26,193 nt of DNA from Ichthyophonus hoferi (taxonomy: Eukaryota; Opisthokonta; Ichthyosporea; Ichthyophonida; Ichthyophonidae). The stretch covers positions 161,051 through 187,243 of the forward strand of contig NAOQ01000043.1 in assembly GCA_002751075.1 (NCBI GenBank), read 5' to 3'. Shown in pieces: positions 1 through 11,500 of this stretch; the first letter of the stretch is position 1; each line of letters opens with the position of its first letter. Both the position numbers and the translations under genes were made by a program. The notes under the pieces were generated by a model. That model did not search any database. It was not told the DNA's origin and saw nothing but the letters and a program-made list of their open reading frames with translations.

Positions 1-100
1 TTGGTCATCAGCGACGTCTCAAACTGCACTCAGGTGCAATTTTCTCAATCTCGGAAGAGGTTTCTTAGCCAAACTGAGATAACTGATTCCTTACAAGTCT
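1..100 (-). repeat. tRNA-like SINE copy, left (cut by window edge)
   Basis: About 75% identical by eye to 18795-18888 over some 95 bases. Many differences are C/T or G/A changes at CpG positions, as expected from decay of methylated CpG in an old repeat. Read on the minus strand, the block around 16-25 matches the place where the other copy has a pol III B-box-like element; here that box is decayed. The element runs off the left edge of the window, so its full length cannot be seen. Confidence 0.55.
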
Positions 101-129
101 AGCTATATTGCTCAGTTAAAGGTTAAAAA

Positions 130-410
130 CTAAACATTAATTGCAGTTATGTCATGATCTTTATTGCTGTTAGTAGACTCGGCTCCATTATCCATGGACA
201 TGTGATGCTCCTGTTCAATTTCACTTGACTCTGAACTTTTAGTTATCTTAAAGCCTTCAAAGAGTCTTGTTGTTGTGTCCTTATCATTTGAATCTGAGGA
301 GATCTGGGCATGTTGCTTCTCTCCTTACCTACAGATCCCAATTTTGATGCAGTTGTCGTGGTAGTCTTACATTTAATTTCAGAGGCAGAATGAACTGGAT
401 TTTTGCCTCT
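130..410 (-). other. unassigned coding-like tract (possible terminal exon or gene remnant)
   Basis: Two overlapping open stretches on the minus strand read like hydrophilic, Ser/Thr/Lys-rich protein. The first runs 410 to 243 (55 codons, then a stop) after an AG at 411-412, and includes KCKTTTTTASKLGSV. The second, in another frame, runs 324 to 130 (about 64 codons, then a stop) and includes DSNDKDTTTRLFEGFKITK and EIEQEHHMSMDNGAESTN. A GTAAGG donor-like site lies between them, close to where the frame would have to change. This could be the 3' end of a gene, a frameshifted remnant of a host gene, or chance. I recognise no family. No upstream exon was found between here and 1673. Confidence 0.3.
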
Positions 411-984
411 CTATACTCTCATTACTACTACTGAACGAATGAAAATAACGTATTTAATTTTATTGTTATACTTTATGTAATCAGGATTCAGACTAAGTCT
501 GGGTATGCTGGTTATATAGTAGTGGGATTGTGTCAAGCCAAGTTGATATATTATTGCACATGTATAAACACGTTCCAAAATAGAAACTTAAAGTGATTGT
601 TCTAGAACATGCTATTAGAAACAAACTGTCCAATAATTCTTCAGATAATTAATTATTCAGGAACTTACATATCAGCAGTTGTTATAACCACATTGTGTTA
701 ATAATTCTTCACGGATCATTTTGAGATGCTATGTATCACATGTATTATTACATAAAATCAACCAGTGACTATACTGAGAATTATTCATGAATCTACATAT
801 CACATGTCTTATCATCACTGTGTATGATTTAAAACTAAGGACCAATACTCTTACAACCTACGGCAAATTCATGCTCTAGACTGCACTAAACATCTAGTCC
901 TGACTAATTATAATAAGTAATAATGAATGAATTAATTATCATTAATTAATGTTTAACTCTTAATTATCGATTGAAACCTCATTC
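411..984. other. intergenic, no gene seen
   Basis: AT-rich sequence with no convincing reading frame on either strand. It contains runs of TAAT/ATTA and a short inverted repeat (gaaacct 973-979 with aggtttc 988-994) at the border of the next repeat. Confidence 0.5.
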
Positions 985-1105
985 TGAAGGTTTCTTAAGA
1001 TTCAGAAGTTCAATACTACATAAACAATAATTATTTTGGTACAAGACATGTGAAGCTTTCGGCCAAACACTTGTAGGGGTAGAAATAATTCAACAAGTTA
1101 AGATT
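985..1105 (+). repeat. dispersed repeat, copy A
   Basis: Similar (roughly 70% by eye) and in the same orientation to 7262-7378. Shared landmarks in order are TTTCTTAA, an ACATAAACAA-type block, GTACAAGACA, and a GTAGGGG block followed by TTCAACA/CTCAACA. No terminal inverted repeats or target-site duplication are obvious. The family is not recognised. Confidence 0.5.
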
Positions 1106-1672
1106 AAAACCCATGATACATAGAAACCTTTTACTACAACTTAAATGCTATCATTTTTCTATAAAGCCTTGGTACAAATAACCAGTCTACTCTATGAAGC
1201 AAGATAAGATAATATACTAAGAGCTCTGGTCAAACTACTTCCAAAGATAGGAAGGTTTCCAGTAATAATTATTACTAAAAATAGATTAAGTATAAGTCAT
1301 CTTAATGTAATCACAGTGTCACGCCCTTGAACTATCAAAATACTTGATGTAAAATATGCTTAGTGTCGATTGTGCTAGACCCATATATGCAAAGATAAAA
1401 TACCATACACCACTCATATTCCTCATATACACAAAAGACAATACACATTAGCTATACAGGAGGGAAGGAGAAAGTGCAGATGCATAGTTCCCTCCATTCC
1501 ATTTATTATAAAATAACAAATAGTATATAAGGTCAGGTCATTTAATTTACATATAATATATGTATTTCTATTGGTAGGATATATTAGTTTTATAGTCTTA
1601 TGCAGGTTATTACCTATTATACATGCTTCTACTATCCCTTATCTGGTTATTTTCAGCATAACCATGGCCCTT
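1106..1672. other. 3' flank of the amidase gene
   Basis: No gene is seen here. The part near 1502-1672 should be the amidase 3' untranslated region, because the stop codon is at 1673-1675 on the minus strand and a poly(A) signal lies at 1502-1507. Confidence 0.5.
1502..1507 (-). terminator. AATAAA poly(A) signal for the amidase gene
   Basis: The plus strand reads TTTATT, which is AATAAA on the minus strand, about 165 bases past the amidase stop codon. This is the canonical hexamer at a plausible distance. Such hexamers are common in AT-rich DNA, so this is an inference. Confidence 0.45.
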
Positions 1673-4600
1673 TCATTTATAGAGAGGCTTGAAAATTGTG
1701 GAGGGTGCTTTCCATGTAGTTGTCTTCTCAACCATCAATGCCATTTGCAGAATCTAATAAGAACATGTGAATATTTTGTATGTGTTTATGGTATACAGAG
1801 TTATGTATGAGTATATTAACTATAGATTGAAATAGTGAAAGATAATAGGCATAGCAATATAAACCATATATCAATCAACCCAAGACAATATCACGCCATC
1901 ATCAAACAGAGATGACCCAGGAAGAGACTTCATCCAGTCAATGGGATACATAAAACTCAACATCCAATAGTAAACATATGTATACATGAGTGGACATTAG
2001 GTTCTGCAATGATATTTATAGATGAATGGTGCAGATTTAAAAATGGAATTTAGAAATAGCAGAGGACAACCGAATGAAATATATAAATATAAATAGATGT
2101 AAATAGTGACAAATTTGGATAGGTTAGACACAAACCCTGGTAGGAGAGATATAGATGAATTATAAAGACTATTGGTCCCTACCTCCCGTTCTGACCACCA
2201 TGGGCCCATGATTTGAAGTCCAACAGGAAGATGTTTCTCACTATAACCACAAGGTACACTAATTGCAGGCTGGAGGGAGATATAGAATGTATGAATATTA
2301 ATGGGAATACGCATAGGGGCAGAGGTGGATCTGATATGTTCCAATAAATGGTTTCAATTATCAATGGTTATTGGCTATGATATGGGGTGCTTGCACAATA
2401 AAGGATAAGAGTTATTGGTTGCTAGCTTAAGTAAGAAGAATATAAGAATATATACAACTATTAGTTTGATGAAATAGATATCAAAACTATTCTTCAAGAA
2501 AATACAATAATAAATCAACAAATAACACTAAATTTAAACACAAAAAGGTCAATCTGTAATATCTAAAAAGGTTTTATTGGAGAAAAAGACGAACCAAGAG
2601 CAGGGGGAGAAAGAAAAGACTACAGATGACATACAGAAAAATCGAAAACAAAAACAAAATGTATAGGTATATGAATACTGTACAAAATACTGAAAAATAA
2701 TACGGTGTATGGATCTAGTATTAGTAATAATTACTAATTAAGAAGACAAGATGGCGGCAAAGAAATAATAATAATAAAGGAATGAACAAAAAGGGAATAG
2801 ATAGGAAAACATAGAGATACGCAGAAAGAAAGCGAACAAGTATGTGGGCAAGAGATAGGAGGGTAAAGGAAAAAGGACCAAAAACCGAATAGCAATAAAG
2901 GAATGGGACTTGATAGGATGCAATTATAGAGAAAATAGATGACAATGGTAGATGAATATTAGTAGAGAGGACTAAAGGTAACAGTAGAAGCACTTACAAG
3001 GCCAGTGAAGTTTCCTAGGCCTACATATCGCATCATCCTGCCTGTAGTCGTGGCATCTAAAACCCCAAAGTCCACTGCACTAGATGCCATTTCCTGCCAC
3101 ATATCATAATCATTAATGGGATTGTCCAGAGTACATTGGGGTTTATAGCTAGGATAAAGGCCAGTATATAATATATATCCTAATTAATCCTAATTGCTGA
3201 CTTTTAAGTGATGTTTGATTATATGGTTAGCCAACAGGTGTTTGTAAACAAGCATACATAATAATTCTATAGGTAGTATTTGTACTTCGATAAACCAACT
3301 CAATCTAAGTATTAAAATGTAGTTGAGACCATAAAATAATCTGTTATATTTTGAAGGAAACATGATGAGAAGATGTTGACATATCAGAAGGATGATAATA
3401 TGTTAATTAACATGAGAAAATAAACAACAAATAGTAGCTTGGAATGATAGGTAGAAAAGGCCAATTGGTTATTGAATAGAATGATATCAATTGTTAAAGC
3501 AGAAATCAATATAACTAGATGACAATATGATTAAAACATGGCAATCAAAGCATGGAGAGATATAAAGTAAATACATACAGGGGCTGTCCAGCCACAGGTT
3601 GGGGTAACAACAAAGTCACACTGAGTAAACACCTCCTGCATTGTACTCAGGGCCTGGGTTCTATGGGTGAATGTGTATGCACATGTTAGTGTGTACGCCT
3701 AGGTGTAGATATGGTGAAGAGAATACCATCAAAGAAGTAATATTATGTCATAATGACGTATATATAGGGCATATTTCCCTATTTCAATACATTCATTCAT
3801 ATACCTATACTTGCATACGTATATATCTAATCATGTAGTTATGTTTTTCGCCTCATACGCTCCAGTAGCAATCATATCAATTATAAGTACAATTACTATA
3901 TGTATGTAGCACATACACACACCATACTGTCTTTTCCTACACTATTTTCTCTATCTATTGTCTACGGTATTTCTTATATACTGCCTCTTTTCTCCTATAT
4001 TACCTAAGCTTTTGGGCTGCAATATAATCACGGGACTGTAGGGAAGTGGCCAGATTCATAAAGGATCTGGTGATTGGTGAAAAATCATTCCATCGTTTAT
4101 CAAATACAGGACTCAGATTGGCAAGCATCTCAGAAATAATAGTCACACTTTGACCAATCTATAAGAGAATGAGGAAGGGTGAGTTAGAAACGGGCCAGGA
4201 CCAGAGAGAGGGAGAAGGAGACGAGGATGTAACAACAACATAGTAGATGGTATACTCAAGGAAAGCCACTATCTAGATATATATATATCTCTCTCTCTCT
4301 CTCTCTCTTACACCTGATTGTTAGTAGTGTGTTAATCTATTTCTTTAAATGGTTACCTTACTGCTCTTCCTCTCCTTCCTTTTAAACTTTGTTGGTTTTA
4401 ATTGGCCTTTTTGTTTTCTTTCCGTTTTCATTTTAAGTGCAGTTAGCCGATATGTCAACATTTTTAACCAGTAGAAAAGGAAACTAACAATTAGATCAAC
4501 GGCCTAGACCAATAAATAAAAAGTATAGCCTGTAGACAAAATACAAATTCTAAAGATAACACACAGACATAAATAATAAGAAATAATAATGTAATATAAT

Positions 4601-5508
4601 ATACTACAAGACCACATGATATCATATAATATCCCATAATAAAGTAAGATATTACAGGCCAACCCCTATGCTATTATTGTAGTAGAACATATAGACCTCA
4701 CCTTAAACTGATCTAGCATTGGTATCTCTATCGGCTTCACGATTATCCCTGTGGTACTGGTCAATCGTGCTAAGGCAGACTTGCATATATCCACCTGTAT
4801 GTGCATAGGATGGGGTTTAAGTATGGTTCCATATATATAGTAGATATAGATATACTAGGTAATATTTTGAAGGCACACATATGCAGAGATAAGGTAAATG
4901 AGATGCATTGATTGTAGGACCTGTATAAAGATATAGTACCACACAATGGTGACTGCCATAAAATGTAATAATTTTGCATGAACCTACAAATCAAACACAC
5001 ATTTACACATCCGCTTATGGTTATAATGAGATCATAAATACAGAAACGATAGGGTAATAGGAAATAATGCCATACTATACAGAATGCATTAGTATTGGTT
5101 AATTGTCACATAACAGTAGGTAAGGAAAATCTGTCCAAGAAGATTTTCTTGCCAATTATATTAGAACTATGTTATGTTATGGGTCTACCTTCAATACTAC
5201 TTATAATCCGTGTATGATTGGTATATATATGTATATATGTATATGAATTTCTATTAAGAATTTAATAATAAAGATAAATAGCAATATATATCCTAGACCA
5301 CGTGTTGACTAAAAACGATCATGCTCGTTGGTAGTACGTGCAGCAGACAATGTGTAGGGTCTTACAACATATAACGTATTATAATGCCATATCCTATACA
5401 TATATACAAGTAATTTGTAATGCGCTTACCACTTCTGGATCACAGTGTTCAAACCACTCCCAATAAATACCAATCACTTTGTTATGCATGGCTGTTGATT
5501 CGCCCAAC
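1673..5508 (-). CDS. amidase exons 15-21: C-terminal half
   Basis: Exons in transcript order: 5430-5508, 4702-4794, 4004-4158, 3579-3660, 2998-3093, 2183-2269 and 1673-1753. They encode about residue 350 to 573. Landmarks are GIYWEWFEHCDPEV, SALARLTSTTGIIVKPIEIP, LQSRDYIAAQKLR, CDFVVTPTCGWTAP, TTGRMMRYVGLGNFTGL, PAISVPCGY, LPVGLQIMGPWWSERE, and the closing ILQMALMVEKTTTWK ... IFKPLYK then TGA. Exon 19 is read as starting at GAAATGG after GGCAG: this gives the same 24-residue spacing from TAP to MRYV as in plant FAAH, and the sequence upstream is not in frame. Exon 21 was placed by its phase-0 TTATTAG acceptor and its match to the VEE ... KKP.IFYDIL end of the plant enzyme. Confidence 0.88.
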
Positions 5509-8500
5509 CTGATAGTGCACACAGTATCAGGTTACCAATAATATATATCGCACTCCTCTCAAACCCCTATTAACCAATTATCCTTAGATCTAAACTCCCT
5601 GAGTGTTTATTATCATAGGTTAAATGTCATTTAATATCACTTTAGATAGGGCGAGGTTAACACACGGATAGGTAACCAACGATGAGGGTAGGGTATGATA
5701 GCATAGGATTATAGAGACAGGCGTAGGACAAACAGAGGTACAGAGGCCCACATACCCATGAAGGCTTACTGGGGGTTGGTTAAGACTGTGATTATCGTTA
5801 TCATCAGGACCGGCTATCACTTGGTACATGGCTGCTACATCTTGCACTATAGTGCAGAAAGGGTATGTAAATGGTATGCAAATAGGATATAAATGATATA
5901 TAAGTGGTATGTAAATGATAGGCGTATGGTATATATTGGGGAATTCGCAGAGTATGATAGTACCCACCTGTTGCACCAATAGGACCAACGTGCCCAAGAG
6001 TAGGGCAAAGGGGGTAAACCCCACTCTCGCTTACCCGCCCAAACGTACACTTCAGTCCTGTAAACCAATAATAAAGGATCATAAATAAATAACAAGTTCG
6101 ATTATGGTTTATTCCATGAAATAATTCATAATCAATCAGACTGATGTTATTTTAATATCTTAATTATTATTGGTTATTTTATTGAAGCTTACAATTAATA
6201 TATCGATATAATATCACGTGATGTGGATTATGAGGAGCCAATGAGTAAAAAGAGATAAGCAACTTAAAATAATTGATACTCTCTCTCTGAGTATAGATAC
6301 TTGACTAGATCATGAGAAGGGATAGGAGGGCAGGAAGGATAATCCAGCATATATGTGTGTATATATATAGACAAATAATTTTTATACACTAGCAGGCATA
6401 TCAACCTATGCGTACGGTGATTGCATATATATATCAACAATGCATTTAATAATTGGAGCTTCATCACAAAGGACTCTATATATGCCATTTTTAATTTACT
6501 TATTTGGTTACACATTAGTAAAAATAAGAGTAAAGTTAAAACCTACCAACCACTCCGGTTACAGCTGCAGGCAGACGAATAGAACCACCACCATCAGCGC
6601 CCTAGTCACATGAAATGTCAATAGTGATTGGTAGTTAAGAGCCTCGCATCTAACTAACTATCTATTCTTGTATGTATGTATATGTATTTCTTGCATGTAC
6701 TGCATTAAGATACAGACATATTGATATATTATTATCTAATAAATACACATTTATTTATCATTTTCCCTTGATATCTTCTATTTCTCTTTCATTGGTTGGC
6801 TAGTTTAAATAAACCACTAATAGATCTTTCAGTTCAGCCTACTATATAACTAACGTCATATTAACCAATATATATTATACTATAATATTAACCTACCAAA
6901 GCTATTGGACAGATTCCAGCAGCCACGGCTCCAGCTGATCCAGATGATGAGCCACTGCAAGAATGATTGGTGTTCTGTGTAGGTGTATATATAGCGACCA
7001 ATGGTCATACAGTTATTTAAATAGATCAATAACTGTATATGGGTATATATATATGCGAACCAATAAATAGCCATGTAATATACAAGCAGCCTGGAAGTAC
7101 ATATATATATATACCTTGAACAACATGTGGAGTGATATTTATGTACATACATGCCCAAATAATCGTGCATATAACAATGTATATATTAGCATGTCTTTGT
7201 GCTTTTCTATATAGGTTAACGGACTAAAATATAAAAGCTTTCAACAACATAATTGCTCATTGTACGTTTTTCTTAACATTTAGAGGTACAATGCTATATA
7301 AACAACAAGTGTTTATGTACAAGACAGACAGCATGAAGTGTTCAGCTAAACCCTGGTAGGGGCCAAAATATCTCAACACCTTCTCTATCACAGTGAAGAG
7401 ACATCCATATTACATAATAGGAGTCATGGAACACACTCCCGATTGGTGGGTTAAAAATATATAACATAGTTAAAAAAGACATTGCATGCATAGGATAATT
7501 AGGCAAAATTGCAAATATTGTGTGGGAAGATGATGACGTATCTCTGCGGAGTTGGACTCGTTACTTTTCATTTTTTTTAAATCCTACTCAATCTTTAAAC
7601 ATTATATGCCATAAGTAGATACTTCTCTATGCCTATATGTATGTATGTGCTAGAAGAGATTTCTTACGTAAGGATTGCGTGGCCAGCCATAATGCATATT
7701 CTCACCAATTACTCCAGCTCCGATCTCTACCATATTTGTCTTTCCTAAATGGGTTTGATTGGGTAGGTGAATCGTCAGTGTCAGTGATGTATATATCATT
7801 GGCAGAAGCACGATAAGAAAGTGTTAACCTGCATCATAACTCAATAGAATTCATTTAGTATGTTTATTGTGTTCATATATTGTCTATTGTATTTTATCAA
7901 TCTATACTTGATGGGTAAACGTAGCCCAATAAGCATAGCTCTGATAGGAAGGGCCAATAACATTATTATATTATAATCTACGTGTTATCCTATAATGAGT
8001 TATGTAAACGTGCATGTTAATGACCTTTCACATCATTAATTAATACTAATTTGTATGATAGGGACCCTAGCCATTTCCTCTACAAATTCCCATTCAAATA
8101 TATGCCACTCACTATAGATACCATGGCATTATTCCAACTAATAACCAATCATGTCTCTTTTATTTATATAATAACCAGTCATGCCTATTCTAGCTATATA
8201 ATAACCAATCATATATCTTCTATTTATAGGGTACAATTGATGAGAATGTAGTGTTTATAGACGCATTCACCACCAGAATGATGTATATATCTGGTAATGA
8301 AGGCCAAGCAATATACAAAAACACAAAGTGTAGAGAAAAATAATTACATAACATATGCAACCTATGCAAGCAGTATGCATAAATGACTTAACATTTATAA
8401 CAAATCTGAAGATACCGTAGAAATTAGTGTTATTTAGTATTCCAACTTTAACTCATGTATATATCAAGCCCATATCTACCATAGAACAATGAATTGAAAT

Positions 8501-11500
8501 AATTAATAATAGGAATAATCATAATAATAATAATAATAATACTATTCCTACCAACCTATCATCACAGCCCCAGCCCGTCTTAATCTATCCACCACAGTAG
8601 CATCTACGGAGGGAGTCCTCACAGGTTTACAATTACCCAAGGTAGTGGGGTAGGGCAGCTGATAGGAGATAGTATCATTGATGTATTGATGTACATTAGT
8701 AAAATCTATATCTAAACCAATAGAGAGATAGATTGAAAAGTGGGTGTATGAAAGTGAAGTAGGATGAACATAGATAGATTGGGTGGATTAGATATATAGG
8801 AAATATGGGGGCTTGAGCTTAATTAAGAGGTAAGTGAAGATATAAATTAGTACTGTGTTCTAAATAACAGTAGAAATCGTTTATAGTAGGAGGTTTATAG
8901 GGCAATATAGACATGGGGGAAACCCTATTTAAAAATACGCGCCTATTAGTTGCTAGCCTGCCAATAGCAATGTCTGTCATATGAATGCCATCATCAATAC
9001 CATTCTTTTTTCATTGGTCATCATACTTAAGCAAGACTTACGATTGGTTAATAAGAATGCCATAAAGATATGTGCAAGGCAGAGCGTAATGAGACTAAAG
9101 CGTAATAAAATAATATAAATAATTTAATATTTATTGCATGATCTCATTCTAAAATAAATAAAATAAAAAATCATTTTTAACAAAGAAAACAAAAGTAAAG
9201 GCCCAATCAATCGCAGCCTGTCTGTTCATAATACCACCGGTAGCAATGGCCTGCCTATTTGTACATGTATATTCTCTTTCTCCCTATCAGGCTCTATTCA
9301 ACCATTTCCTCTACTTGCAAGCAATCATTTATATAATAGTATCCTCCTGCCTTATAATAATGGGTACTTATCATATAGAGGTACCTACCATATATAGTTA
9401 CTTACCATATATAAGTACTTACTATATAGAGGCGTGTATCATATATAGGTACTTACCATATCAATCTCGTCTTTCACAGCTATGGGTACACCATCCAGTA
9501 CTGATAGATGCACCTTTTTCTTGTAACGATCGGTGGAATCTATTTAAGAGGTTATAAAAAGTGTTGGTGATTGAACAACTGGTTTTAATTACTAATTATG
9601 TACTGTGTAATTATATTTTACTTATATACAACTAAGTTCTATAATATCGAGGGTAAGACCAAATCGACAAATTAGATATTTAAAATGCAGTTAATAAATC
9701 TTAATATATTGTTTTAATGCAAGCTACTAACGGAAAACGGGAGATTACATATGATTTTCATGGGGCTATTCATGTCCAGGATACCTACCCTCACACCAAC
9801 ATAATTATTTTAATCATCTAATTACTTTACTATATATTACACTTCCAAAACCTTTCCTTTGACAATCGTCCATCCTATCTGCCAAATGCACACACTATTT
9901 ATAACTATAACTATATATATATATCATTGGATTCCAGGATTCCATGTCCAATCGGATAGCATATCATCATCCTCTCCTCACCACTCCTTTTGTAAACCTA
10001 TACAGCTATATCCATCCGGATATATATGCATACATATAGGCTATTTATAGACTTACCCTGGGCCATTCTCATAATAAGATCCACGTCATAGTCAATAAAC
10101 AGGTTCATTTCTTTACCATCGCTCTGTGAGGCTTTCATTGCTTCCACCACCCTCTACGCATATACCAGTCATGTTATTATTATCATTAGTATTAGTATTG
10201 TGTATAATAATATTGGTAATAATATTAAATTTACTGTTAGTAGTATTTTAGTGTTTATTTTTATTGGTTTTATTACTATGTGTAATAATATTAATAATAA
10301 CAACATTAAGTTTACTGATATTAGTAATACTAAGCATTATTATTGTTATTTGTAAGAATATAATATTTAATACTTGTAAATGGAGGGTCAAAGGTGATAT
10401 ACAGGGTATATAAGCCTCGTAGACCAGCAGGAAAGTGTGACATGGAAACCAGAGTAGAGCTATACGCTACCTTGGCCACATCGACAGGAGTCACCTCTCC
10501 TGTGAGGTAAGCCTTATGGTAGTCCAGAGCGGTAATGGCCCGGTTATCATTTTGTTCTTCCGGTAAGGTTCCAGTGAGCAGTGAGGGAAGGTCTGCATAC
10601 ACGCATTATAAAAGGCAATGAATGAGATTTGTACGTGTGTGTTTGTTTATATGTATCTGTCTGTAAGCCCTTGCCTGTAATGATCTGTACATGTGCCTTC
10701 CTGTATTTATGTACTATGTACTCGTATATACTTTCATATAATTGTATGTACTGATAGATATGGTCGTTTGGTCAGGCACGTAGGAGTTGGTACAATTGGA
10801 GACCTAAAATTATATGCATATACAATTTTAATGATTTGATTTGATTCTTTTTATAGTGTACGTGTTGCTATGCAGTTGGTAAAGTAGATTTATATACAAT
10901 TGGGCAAATAAACATTATGCAAGTGCAAAGAGGTATTATCTGGGCTAAGTACTAGCGGTAAGTATTGAAATGATATTGTTTGTATTCGAGTATGCTATAA
11001 CCCTATCCATTTATTCACATTTCTCAAATTTCCTCTCTGTTTCTTTGTCCATTAAACCATATGGCTACCATCACAGCTAGAGGCGTTCCCTGTTTACAAT
11101 ATGCTTCCTATATCTCTCAATGATCAAGTGCCCACAGGATAATGTACACATTAGGTCACATACAAACTCCCAGTCGCACACATACACAGATACGCCATAA
11201 GCACGTATACGTTGTTATACATGTACATCTAGTAACCACTTACCTTTGGTAAATGTAGGAGTGGCGTTTTGATCACTGTCACTGCAGAATGAAAAGACTA
11301 TGATTAAATAAAGAAAAGTGTATAAAACAAACTAGACATGAATTGCTTCAAGGAATAGATATATATGTATTGTTGAGTGGTTGGTCTCAGATGATCAGAT
11401 ATTCCTTATGTACTACACAGTACACCCTATGCACTCTACACTCTACCATATACGAATACGCTGATATACATTGCAGAATTAAAGGGTTGAAGGTAATCTG

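Noticed and set aside
1997-2364. Minus-strand open frames reading through the amidase exon at 2183-2269
   Set aside because: Only the PAISVPCGY to WWSERE part is coding. The flanks are intron, shown by the CTCCAG acceptor, the GTAGGG donor and the matching phases.
3094-3150. Longer amidase exon 19 starting further upstream (KPQCTLDNPINDYDMWQ)
   Set aside because: The only upstream AG puts a stop in frame. Starting after GGCAG gives the exact family spacing.
10330-10470. Extension of the minus-strand frame beyond amidase exon 5
   Set aside because: AAG|GTAGCG is a donor, and the next exon (10057-10153) continues the family alignment. The read-through adds unrelated residues.
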